From Ignavibacteria bacterium (GTDB lineage Bacteria > Bacteroidota > Ignavibacteria > Tepidaquicellales > Tepidaquicellaceae), in NCBI GenBank assembly GCA_028714695.1, contig JAQTLX010000007.1:1-64000 (forward strand): a stretch of 64,000 bases of DNA, written 5' to 3'. The translations under genes were made by a program, and so were the position numbers. Positions 24,535 through 32,649 of the stretch are shown one piece after another. The notes beneath the pieces were generated by a model. It saw only the letters and a list, made by a program, of their open reading frames with translations. It searched no databases and had not been told where the DNA came from. Numbering within the stretch: position 1 is the first letter of the stretch; each line of letters opens with the position of its first letter.

Positions 24535-25026
24535 ATGAAAAAATTATTTTTAATTTATATGCTGGCGTTTATTCCCCTGTTCGTTTATTCTCAGGATATA
24601 GGAAAAAGCGCTCCTTTGTTTTCGGGCAAAAGTTCAACAGGCGAAAGTATAAGTCTATCCGACTATAAAGACAAGGTGGTCATTCTTGATTTCTGGGCAA
24701 GTTGGTGCAAACCATGCAAAGAAGAATTTCCTTTCCTAATAGATTTCTACGGTCAAAATTCCGGAAAGGATTTTTCAATTCTTGCAGTGAACATTGACAA
24801 CGAATCTTCCAATGCTGTCAAATTTCTTAATTCTTTGAACAAAGAGATTCCCTATAAAATTATATTCGACTCCGAATCAAAGATTCCGCCTTTATATAAT
24901 ATTGAATCAATGCCAAGCGTTTTCGTTATCGATAAAAAAGGAATCGTGCGGTTCGTACATATCGGATTTACAAGCGGCGACAAAGAGAAATACAAAAACG
25001 AAATCGAAAAACTTTTAAGTGAATGA
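24535..25026 (+). CDS. TlpA-like thioredoxin family protein, exported
   Basis: 163 residues: a signal peptide (MKKLFLIYMLAFIPLFVYSQ) and a thioredoxin fold with the redox pair in WCKPCKEEFP and the cis-proline segment ESMPSVFVID. TlpA/ResA proteins reduce periplasmic disulfides, often for cytochrome c maturation or metal delivery. The ATG is 10 bp after the cytochrome stop, and the gene's last bases overlap the DUF4266 start (ATGA), showing tight coupling. Longer upstream starts would run into the cytochrome gene and lose the signal peptide. Confidence 0.92.
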   Translation: MKKLFLIYMLAFIPLFVYSQDIGKSAPLFSGKSSTGESISLSDYKDKVVILDFWASWCKPCKEEFPFLIDFYGQNSGKDFSILAVNIDNESSNAVKFLNSLNKEIPYKIIFDSESKIPPLYNIESMPSVFVIDKKGIVRFVHIGFTSGDKEKYKNEIEKLLSE

Positions 25027-25241
25027 AAGCAAAAATATTATATATATTATTGTTTTTCGTTTTCCTGCTTATAACCGGCTGTGCCGTTGTTCAGCCATGG
25101 GAAAGGGAAAGGCTTGCCGACCCGAATATGATATTTGACGAAAACCCGATACAAAAAGGCGTTCAGGACCATTATATAAATATCAGAGAAGGTTCCGAAG
25201 GCGGAAACGGTTCCGAAAGCGGAGGATGCGGCTGTGGTTAA
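25023..25241 (+). CDS. DUF4266 lipoprotein with Gly/Cys tail
   Basis: 72 residues. The lipobox is ITGC near residue 20, followed by the DUF4266 core (VQPWERERLADPNM, then HYINIREGSEGG). It ends with a Gly/Ser-rich tail and a terminal GGCGCG. It overlaps the thioredoxin gene by 4 bp and the DUF3570 gene by 8 bp. DUF4266 has no known function but is repeatedly found next to DUF3570. The Cys-Gly end could bind a metal or be modified; this is inference. Confidence 0.85.
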   Translation: MKAKILYILLFFVFLLITGCAVVQPWERERLADPNMIFDENPIQKGVQDHYINIREGSEGGNGSESGGCGCG

Positions 25242-26376
25242 AAAATTATTTATAATAATTTTATTCCTGTACCCCGTAATATCTTTTTCCCAGACGGAGC
25301 CCGAAAACGAAATTCAGGTTAATATGAATTCGTATTTCGATAATTTCAGGCTGATTGTTCTGTATCCTTCAGTGAACGTCACGAAAAGCCTGGACAACAA
25401 TACAAGCATATCAGGCTCTTACCTCGTTGACGCTATAAGTTCAGCATCAATGAAAATGACTTTCAAGGTTGACGGAATTACATCGGCTACCGCGAATAAA
25501 CAAGGCGGTTCCGACAATACTCCCGATGAACTCCGACATCAATTTAATCTCGGACTGTCAAGAAATATTTCAGGCGTAACTGTCGCTGCCGACGGCATGT
25601 ACAGCATAGAGCACGATTATTCGTCAAAGACGTTTGCTGCAAACATTACGGTTCCTTTCGCGAAGAAGAATACAATCTTTAAATTCGGTTATGCAGGCAA
25701 CCGGGATAAGATATTTCCGCAAACAAGATTCTGGACAAAAAACAGAAATACGTCCACACTAAATATAGGTCTTACACAGATTCTTTCCAAAAAGTTAATT
25801 GCTCAGTTTGATTTTTCGTTTATAAATATTGACGGATATATGCTCGACGGATATCAGGTTGTAAGGATTATTAATTCTTCAAATGTGAGTTTTCTTGAAC
25901 CGGTTGAACCGGAAAAAAGAATCAGAAAAGCAGCGGGCGTAAGAACAAATATCGCGGTATCAAAACTTTCTACACTTCTGCTTGGATACAGATATTACTG
26001 GGATACATGGGATATTAAATCCCACACTTTCGATGTAGAATATAAAACACATCTGAGCCAGTCTCTAAACCTGTCGCTTGCTTTCAGGCAATATATACAG
26101 ACGCAGGCGTATTTTTTCAAACCCGAATATTTTACGCCTGAACCATTCATGGCGGTTGACAGTAAATTAAATTCCGGATATACAAATGATTTATCGGCAA
26201 GCATAACTCTTAAAGGCAGCAGGGATTTAAAATTACCGTTCCTGAATAATGAGAATCTGACTTTCCTTGCGAGTCTTGGGATTTACCACAGGCATACGGA
26301 TTCGCCGGACTGGGCTTTGAGAATGTCCGAATTATATGCTTATTTAATTTCACTTGGATTAAAAATATCAATATAA
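25234..26376 (+). CDS. DUF3570 outer-membrane barrel with two flavinylation-like motifs
   Basis: 380 residues: a signal peptide (ending ISFSQ, residue 20) and a beta-barrel-like DUF3570 domain. Near the N-terminus are two spaced sequences, DAISSAS (66-72) and DGITSAT (80-86), which resemble the D-x-x-[ST]-[GS]-A-[ST] motif where ApbE attaches FMN to Ser/Thr. The apbE gene is two genes downstream, so covalent flavin on Ser72 and Thr86 is plausible. The start is a GTG overlapping the DUF4266 stop; the upstream frame gives no better choice. The family is firm, the flavin idea is inference. Confidence 0.85.
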   Translation: MVKKLFIIILFLYPVISFSQTEPENEIQVNMNSYFDNFRLIVLYPSVNVTKSLDNNTSISGSYLVDAISSASMKMTFKVDGITSATANKQGGSDNTPDELRHQFNLGLSRNISGVTVAADGMYSIEHDYSSKTFAANITVPFAKKNTIFKFGYAGNRDKIFPQTRFWTKNRNTSTLNIGLTQILSKKLIAQFDFSFINIDGYMLDGYQVVRIINSSNVSFLEPVEPEKRIRKAAGVRTNIAVSKLSTLLLGYRYYWDTWDIKSHTFDVEYKTHLSQSLNLSLAFRQYIQTQAYFFKPEYFTPEPFMAVDSKLNSGYTNDLSASITLKGSRDLKLPFLNNENLTFLASLGIYHRHTDSPDWALRMSELYAYLISLGLKISI

Positions 26377-26382
26377 AATAAA

Positions 26383-27024
26383 ATGGATCGCAGAGATTTT
26401 TTAAAAACATCATCGATGTTTATTGCCGCGGGCATGGTTTTGCCTTCAGCCGTAAAATCGATGTTATCAAAGCCTGCTGCAAAATCAGCGGATAGTTTTT
26501 CGCTTGAAGTAATTACTGATAATCCCGATAAGGCTTCATCGCTAATTCAGCAGTTCGCTAAAAACGGATTTCAGGGATACAATGATTTAAAATATTCGGA
26601 GTTTCCCGTTTCAGGAAGTGTAATGGGCGACCTTGTGTATGTGCAGAACGGGCAACTCTGCGATTACACAAAATCATACGATGATGAAAGCCTGCTCCTG
26701 AAAGAAATCAGAAGTAAATTGAGTCTTCCGTCAGTGCTGTCAAATCCCGTACGAATAAGATTGTACAGAAACAACGGCTCTGATTTAAGAAAAGTTTTTG
26801 TCGCAAGGAAAGGGCAAATTATTCAGACACTGGACCCGTTCACTGCTGACAGCGTTACGCTGCACGGGAAATCCGGCAAACTAATTCTGAACGTAAATAA
26901 CGGAATTATAAATGTATCGGATTCGGATTGCAAACATAAAATCTGCAAACAAATGAGTTCAATCCGGAAAAACGGAGATTATATTACCTGCATACCAAAT
27001 GAATTACAGATATTCGCGGAATAA
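26383..27024 (+). CDS. Exported protein with NusG domain II (Tat-like signal)
   Basis: 213 residues. The N-terminus MDRRDFLKTSSMFIAAGMVLPSA is a twin-arginine-type signal, suggesting folding before export. The last 60 residues (SVTLHGKSGKLILNVNNGI, then DCKHKICKQM and YITCIPNELQI) form a NusG domain II-like fold, with three cysteines that could form a disulfide or metal site. The middle part (about 40-150) is unassigned. It begins 6 bp after DUF3570 and overlaps ApbE by 26 bp. NusG II proteins are often found beside ApbE or Rnf genes. Confidence 0.8.
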   Translation: MDRRDFLKTSSMFIAAGMVLPSAVKSMLSKPAAKSADSFSLEVITDNPDKASSLIQQFAKNGFQGYNDLKYSEFPVSGSVMGDLVYVQNGQLCDYTKSYDDESLLLKEIRSKLSLPSVLSNPVRIRLYRNNGSDLRKVFVARKGQIIQTLDPFTADSVTLHGKSGKLILNVNNGIINVSDSDCKHKICKQMSSIRKNGDYITCIPNELQIFAE

Positions 27025-28045
27025 AAACAACATGCTTATAATTCTCGAAACAGCAGTGACTTTTTTACTGCTGTTTTTTATTGCCGGCGAAACTCACGCG
27101 CAGGACAGCATCCCTGTATTCGAAATGTCGGCAAAAAAATATCTGATGGGCACTGAATTCGAAATAACGGCAGTACATCCGTCGGTTGATACCTGCAAGC
27201 GGGCAATGTATCTTGCATTCAGGGAAATAGAAAGAATTGAAAAAGTCACGAGCAATTATAAGGACTCGACGGAAATAAGTTATGTTAACAGAAATGCTTT
27301 TTTATCGCCGGTAAAAATGAGCCCTGAACTTTTCGGAATAATTGAGCGAAGCATAAAATATTCCGTAATGTTCGACGGCTTTTTCGATATTACAGTCGGA
27401 CCGCTGACCGATTACTGGGGATTTAATTCCGAGCATCCGCTGGAAACTGAGCCCGATTCGTCGAAAATAAAATCACTGCTCGGATTTGTGAATTATAAAC
27501 TGGTTGCACTTAATACTGTTGATTCAACAATTCGATTTCTGAAACACGGTATGAAAATCGACCTCGGCGGCATCGCAAAAGGATATGCGCTCGACCGTGC
27601 GGTTGATGTCCTTAGAAAAAGCGGAGTGAATAATTTTCTCATAAGCGGAGGAGGGGATATTTATGCAAGCGGTCATAAACCAAACGACGTAAAATGGACG
27701 GTCGGCGTAAAAGACCCGAGGGACAACGAAAACCTTGCGGCGAAACTTGAAGTCGAAAACACGGGCGTAATAACGAGCGGGGATTACGAACGATACAGAA
27801 TCATAAATGGAATAAGGTATCATCATATATTCAATCCTAAAAACGGATTCCCGGCGAATCTCTCGCAGAGCGCCTCGGTTATTTATAACGAATGCGAAAA
27901 GGGCGTGGTGCTCTCTAAAATATTGTTCATACTTCGTGAGGATTCCAACGATTATTTCGACGGCATACCGTATTATCTGATAAATCAAAAGGGGAATGTT
28001 ATCTATAATACGCTGTTAAAACCCTATCTCGTAATTAGTAAATAA
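26999..28045 (+). CDS. apbE: ApbE family FAD:protein FMN transferase
   Basis: 348 residues. The ApbE hallmarks are YLMGTEFEITA, DGFFDITVGPL, DLGGIAKGYALDRAV, SGGGDIYASG and TSGDYERYRIINGIRYHHIFNPKNG. The enzyme transfers FMN from FAD to a Ser/Thr of an exported protein using Mg2+. The start at 26999 supplies Arg/Lys residues before the hydrophobic signal segment, whereas 27032 would leave none, so the longer form is preferred. The likely acceptor is the DUF3570 protein in the same operon; no classical FMN-bind domain is present in the window. Confidence 0.93.
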   Translation: MNYRYSRNKNNMLIILETAVTFLLLFFIAGETHAQDSIPVFEMSAKKYLMGTEFEITAVHPSVDTCKRAMYLAFREIERIEKVTSNYKDSTEISYVNRNAFLSPVKMSPELFGIIERSIKYSVMFDGFFDITVGPLTDYWGFNSEHPLETEPDSSKIKSLLGFVNYKLVALNTVDSTIRFLKHGMKIDLGGIAKGYALDRAVDVLRKSGVNNFLISGGGDIYASGHKPNDVKWTVGVKDPRDNENLAAKLEVENTGVITSGDYERYRIINGIRYHHIFNPKNGFPANLSQSASVIYNECEKGVVLSKILFILREDSNDYFDGIPYYLINQKGNVIYNTLLKPYLVISK

Positions 28046-28058
28046 AAATTACAAAAAA

Positions 28059-28604
28059 TTGAAAACTTACATATCAATATTGCGCGGAATAAATGTCAGC
28101 GGAAAAAATATAATAAAAATGGATGAACTGCGGCGGGCGTTTGCTGAATTGAATTTCGAAAATATCAGAACTTATATTCAAAGCGGGAATGTTGTATTTA
28201 ATTCGAAATTATCCGGTACAAAAAATTTAGAGAAAAAAATCTCAAAGAAAATACTTGAATATTTCGGCTTCAATATGCCTGTAATAGTAAAGGAAATAAC
28301 GGAGATAACGGAAGTATTTAATAATAATCCATTTGTAAACGAAAGAAACGAAGGACTTAATTTCTTACATGTAACATTCCTATCGGATTTACCGCGAGAA
28401 GAAAATCTGAGTAGAATTCATCAGATTCAGAATGACTCCGATGAATTCATTGTTTCGGGAAAAAACATTTATTTATTCTGTCCGAATGGTTACGGAAACA
28501 CAAAATTATCTAACACTTTTTTTGAAAATAAATTAAACGTATCTGCGACTACAAGAAACTGGAAAACCATAAGTGAACTTATAAATATTGCCGGCAGGGA
28601 CTGA
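28059..28604 (+). CDS. DUF1697 family protein
   Basis: 181 residues that match DUF1697 throughout: KTYISILRGINVSGKNIIKMDELR at the start, NIRTYIQSGNVVFNS, and KLSNTFFENKLNVSATTRNWKTISEL at the end. The start codon is TTG, which gives the family's normal N-terminus; no ATG fits. Function unknown. It follows ApbE by 13 bp but has no evident link to it. Confidence 0.88.
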   Translation: MKTYISILRGINVSGKNIIKMDELRRAFAELNFENIRTYIQSGNVVFNSKLSGTKNLEKKISKKILEYFGFNMPVIVKEITEITEVFNNNPFVNERNEGLNFLHVTFLSDLPREENLSRIHQIQNDSDEFIVSGKNIYLFCPNGYGNTKLSNTFFENKLNVSATTRNWKTISELINIAGRD

Positions 28605-28789
28605 TATAAATACGCTGCATTTCTTCCGCGCCTTAAATAACCTGTCTAATCCGCCGCTTTTATCTAATCGTATTCCGCCGCTTTTGCATGTTTTTGAATG
28701 TCGAATAATTCATGCTCAAAAATACAATTGATTTTTCGTTAAAGATTATTAAATTAACATAAGTCTAACCTAAACCCAGGAGTAATAAT

Positions 28790-30307
28790 ATGAAAAAATT
28801 ATTAACATTTTTTTTAATTGTTATGTTCTCGCCGTGTGTTTTTGCTCAGATTCCCTCAACAACAATTTATAATCCGCCGCTTCCGTTCACTCAAAACTTT
28901 TCCGATTGGGGCACTGACCTCGTAGTTTCTCCTAATGAACCGTTAGGAAGACCTTCGGGGGTTTACAGGGCATCGAACTCAACCATTTATGTCGCAGTTC
29001 CCGATACAACAATACTTCCAAATGCCTGTATTGTCGTTTTAATGTCATCTAACAATGGCGCTAACTGGTCTATCGGCGCTAATGTGAGTACGTCTTCTGT
29101 CATTTCTAAAACTAAAATGGTTGCGAAAGGCGATTCCCTTTATTGTGTCTTCCTGTACGGAACATCCGTTTATTGCTGGAATGTGATTACAAATAATTTT
29201 AACGCTTTTACCAATTACACCAGTATCCGCGATTTTGATGTAACTATTTCTTCTACTGCCAGTCTGTACCTGATTGTTGATATTCTTACAAACAACGATG
29301 TTAGAGTATTCGGCTCTATAAACGGAGGACAAACCTGGCCGAACGCTGTATATTTGACAGCCACAGGTGTATTCCCGAGAATTTATATGTCGGGTTCCGG
29401 TGATACAAGTCTTATAAATTATTACGGTGTCTCGATTACCGCCGATACTATTTCATCGGCTATAAGAAGTGTAAGATACAGAGAATCTGCTCCCGGAACT
29501 CTTGCGATAGTCGGTTCATTCAGCACGCCTGTCGCTGCAGGGACTCCGAAAGATCAGATGATGGCTGTTAGAAACTTTGATAAAGCATGGCTGTTCTATA
29601 CGACCGGAACAACCGGTAATATTGACCTGAACTGCATGGTAAGTTCAGACGGAGGAACTTCGTTCGGAACGGCATTTACAATAGGTTCGCTTCCTTCGAG
29701 GGATGAATACTGGTTCGATGCAAAATGCTATAATCCGGGCGTCGACCTGATTTATTATTCGGATTCAATACAGACAGGCGCCCCGACTGCTCAGTCCGAT
29801 AAAATGTTTAATTGTTTTGCTACCGCTGTTGCACCTTCGACATTTTCAACACCCGTTTCATTTTCGCAGAAACCGCCGTCATGGTCGGCAAGGGGATATA
29901 TCCCGACTCTTATCGAATATTATAATACAGGTAACGACGCCGGCGCAATCTGGGTGGGTGTAGACGGCGCAAACAGAAGACTTTATTTTGACAGATATTC
30001 TGCCGTAACAAGAATTTCAAATAATGAGTCTCTTGTCCCCGATAAATATTATCTTGGGCAGAACTATCCTAATCCGTTCAATCCCGAAACTAAAATTGAT
30101 TTCACGATTCCCAAAAACGGATTTGTTTCAATCAAAATTTTCGATATTACCGGAAAAGAAATTACAACACTTGTCAGTACTTCTATGAATAAAGGAAGTT
30201 ATACGGTTAACTATAATGCATCTCAGTTATCTTCGGGAGTCTATTTCTATAAACTTTCCGCCGGCAGTGATTTTTCCGAGTCAAGAAAAATGATACTTAT
30301 AAAATAG
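28790..30307 (+). CDS. T9SS-secreted BNR-like beta-propeller protein
   Basis: 505 residues with a signal peptide ending VFAQ and several Asp-box-like turns (SSNNGANWS, SINGGQTWP, SSDGGTSFG), typical of sialidase-type propellers. The last 75 residues are a type IX sorting domain: QNYPNPFNPETKIDFTIP, then VSIKIFDITGKEITTLV and SSGVYFYKLSAG, ending SRKMILIK. The protein is likely cell-surface or secreted. No catalytic sialidase residues were identified, so an enzyme activity is not claimed. An AGGAG ribosome site precedes the ATG. Confidence 0.85.
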   Translation: MKKLLTFFLIVMFSPCVFAQIPSTTIYNPPLPFTQNFSDWGTDLVVSPNEPLGRPSGVYRASNSTIYVAVPDTTILPNACIVVLMSSNNGANWSIGANVSTSSVISKTKMVAKGDSLYCVFLYGTSVYCWNVITNNFNAFTNYTSIRDFDVTISSTASLYLIVDILTNNDVRVFGSINGGQTWPNAVYLTATGVFPRIYMSGSGDTSLINYYGVSITADTISSAIRSVRYRESAPGTLAIVGSFSTPVAAGTPKDQMMAVRNFDKAWLFYTTGTTGNIDLNCMVSSDGGTSFGTAFTIGSLPSRDEYWFDAKCYNPGVDLIYYSDSIQTGAPTAQSDKMFNCFATAVAPSTFSTPVSFSQKPPSWSARGYIPTLIEYYNTGNDAGAIWVGVDGANRRLYFDRYSAVTRISNNESLVPDKYYLGQNYPNPFNPETKIDFTIPKNGFVSIKIFDITGKEITTLVSTSMNKGSYTVNYNASQLSSGVYFYKLSAGSDFSESRKMILIK

Positions 30308-30324
30308 AATTTGTTTAAAAACAA

Positions 30325-30362
30325 AAAGCGGATTTCCATATTTGGAAATCCGCTTTCTTTTT
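30325..30362. terminator. Bidirectional terminator
   Basis: AAAGCGGATTTCCA pairs with TGGAAATCCGCTTT around a 4-base loop and has T-rich flanks on both strands. It serves the propeller gene and the convergent S46 gene remnant, whose original stop is at 30374. Confidence 0.92.
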
Positions 30363-30373
30363 ATCCGATTAAA

Positions 30374-32431
30374 CTATTTACTTAATTTGCCGCTCTCAAT
30401 TTCGTCCGCAAGTCTTTTTGCTTTATACATATTTTTTACCGCTTCCAGAAGTCCGCGTGAATCTACGGCAATCGTTCTGTTGTATTCAGTAGTATAAATG
30501 TAACGTCCGGGAAGACTCTCTATGTTGCCGTCAAATACAAGTCCGACAATTTCTTTTTTTGTATTAATGAGTGCGCTTCAGGAATTGCCGCCGATTATAT
30601 CATTTGTTGTTACAAGATTGAACGGAGTCTCAAGTTTGAATTCAGGCGGAGGATTTTTCCATCTTTCGGGCACGACCCACGGAGACTTTTTCAGATGACC
30701 GAAATATCTCTCGTATAATCCGAAGAATGTCGTGAACGGCTGCGCAATGGTTCCGTTATATTCGTATGTCTTGATTTCTCCGTCCGATATTCTAAGCGTT
30801 AGTGTCGCATCGGGCGGTATTGTAGTGCCGTATATATCGAATATTATCCTGCCGAGCATCTGCGCGTTTACGTCTATCCTTGCCTGATATTCTTTCTGCT
30901 TTGCAGACAATTCATCGAATCTTAACTTTGATTCCGAGAGGAATTTTATGAGCGGGTCCCCCGACTTCAGTAATTCTTCCTTGCTCATGGCTGCGAGTTT
31001 CAGCGCGCCTTCCCTGCTCGCAGTCAGCGAATTTTCAAGAATAAACGAAACCATTTTATCCGCAGTCTTTCCGCCGAAAACATTTTTTACGGCAGCGCTG
31101 TTTCCAATATGCGACAAAATAGATTCGCAGTCAAATCCGAGAAGCACTTTGTTGTATTCCGCGTCAAGATTATTATACTGTGTATTTATAAGCGAATCTT
31201 TTACAGGCTTGTCTTCCATTTTGTTTTTGAAGATTGTCCGTGCAGTTGCAAAATACCTTGAAGTATATCTGCCTCCGCCTTCGTATCCCGAAAGTTCATT
31301 GAATATCTTTGCATAATCTCCGCATCCAGCCGCTATTTCGTCCCAGATATTTCCGTATTTGCTCTTTAGTTCCGGCTTCGAATTTACGATTGTTCTAATA
31401 TGATTTTCGAAATCTTTTTTTCTCGCCATCATAACCGGGTCATTGAGCGCTTTCATCTGACCCTTGAAAACTTTTTGCGAGTTTGCCGCTCCCAGATATG
31501 CATCCTGATATCTCCGGTGTTTTTCCGGACTTTCGTTAATATATTTTTCCAAAAATCCCGCCATGAAATTCAATCCTTCGAGACGCTGCGGAATCTGATA
31601 GTCCCTTGCAAATTCAAGTTGCGCATAAGTCTTGAGCCGTTCAGTACTTCCCGGATTACCGATTACAAAAAGCGGTTCGCCGACTTCCGCTCCGTTGCTG
31701 CTCCATTTGAAATAATTCGTTGTTTTGTAAGGCTGTCCGTTTTCATAAACTCTGAAATACGCCACATCGAGTCCGTATCTCGGAAATGTGAAATTATCCG
31801 GGTCGCCGCCGAAATGCGCGATGTTATTCTCAGGAGAAAAAACCAATCTGACATCGTTATATCTTTTATAACAATACAGCATATACATTCCTCCGTTATA
31901 AAATGTAATTACACTGCACTGCATTCCGGTTTCGTTTTTGTATCCGGTCTCGATTTCTTTTATTTTGTCGTTTTTAAGTTTCGTTTTATCCGTGTTAGTC
32001 TTGCCTGCTTCTATTGCCCCCTGAACTTCCTTAGTAACGTCAATTGTGTTTATCAATTGGTCGACCCAGAGTCCGGGAACGGGTCTTTCATCCAGAAGTG
32101 TCTCCGCCCAGAAACCGGTTATGCTGAAATCTTCTCCGGGTTTTGTAATTGAAGTGACGTATCCTCTACCGCAATGATGATTTGTCATAACGAGTCCGTC
32201 TTCAGAGATAAAAGAGGCGGAACAGCCGTTTCCGAACCGCAGGGCGGAAAGTTTTACATCGTTTAACCATTCTGCATCAGGCATAAATCCATATATCTGC
32301 CGGAAATAATCCACGGGAGCGTGTTCGAAAGTCCACATCTTTCCAAGGTCGAATTTGTCGGAATTGACCTGTGGAATCGTAGTTCCTATGAATAGTAAGT
32401 AGAATAAAAATAAGGTAATGAATTTTTTCAT
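30374..32431 (-). pseudogene. S46 family dipeptidyl-peptidase interrupted by in-frame TGA
   Basis: The reading frame codes for an S46 (DPP7/DPP11-type) exopeptidase with signal peptide, His motif MTNHHCGRG, and Asp region FGGDPDNFTFPRYG. At residue 618 (30578-30580) a TGA falls directly after the catalytic serine in GGNS. The frame stays open behind it for another 67 codons (SALINTKKEIVGLVFDGN and onward) to TAG at 30374, giving the family's normal 685 residues. The family has Gly here (GNSGS), so one G-to-T change (GGA to TGA) explains it. The truncated product would end with the nucleophile and lack the last strands. Sequencing error, real nonsense mutation or readthrough are the options. 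Confidence 0.85.
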
Positions 32432-32535
32432 GGGATTTATTATTTTTTTTGGTTATTTACAAATATAGATTTCTTTTGTGAAATTTATTATGATAAAGTA
32501 AGTATGCTGCCCGTATAGATTTTAAGAAAAATTAA

Positions 32536-32599
32536 AGGGGCTGTTTTCGAAGCATCTCATCCTGATCAGGTCCAGCCTGATCCACTTCAAACAGCCCCT
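32536..32599 (-). terminator. Two-tier terminator hairpin
   Basis: AGGGGCTGTTT pairs with AAACAGCCCCT over 64 bp, and a second stem, ATCAGG/CCTGAT, forms inside. On the minus strand it ends in a T-rich run and follows the gene at 32650-34587 by 51 bp. Confidence 0.75.
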
Positions 32600-32649
32600 G
32601 AGGGTAGTTAAGAGAACACACTCTTTTAGAAAGGCGGGTGCACTTGCTT

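Noticed and set aside
30578-30580. The TGA in the S46 gene as selenocysteine or as a recoded glycine.
   Set aside because: No SECIS-like hairpin follows the TGA, and TGA is used as a normal stop in other genes of the window.
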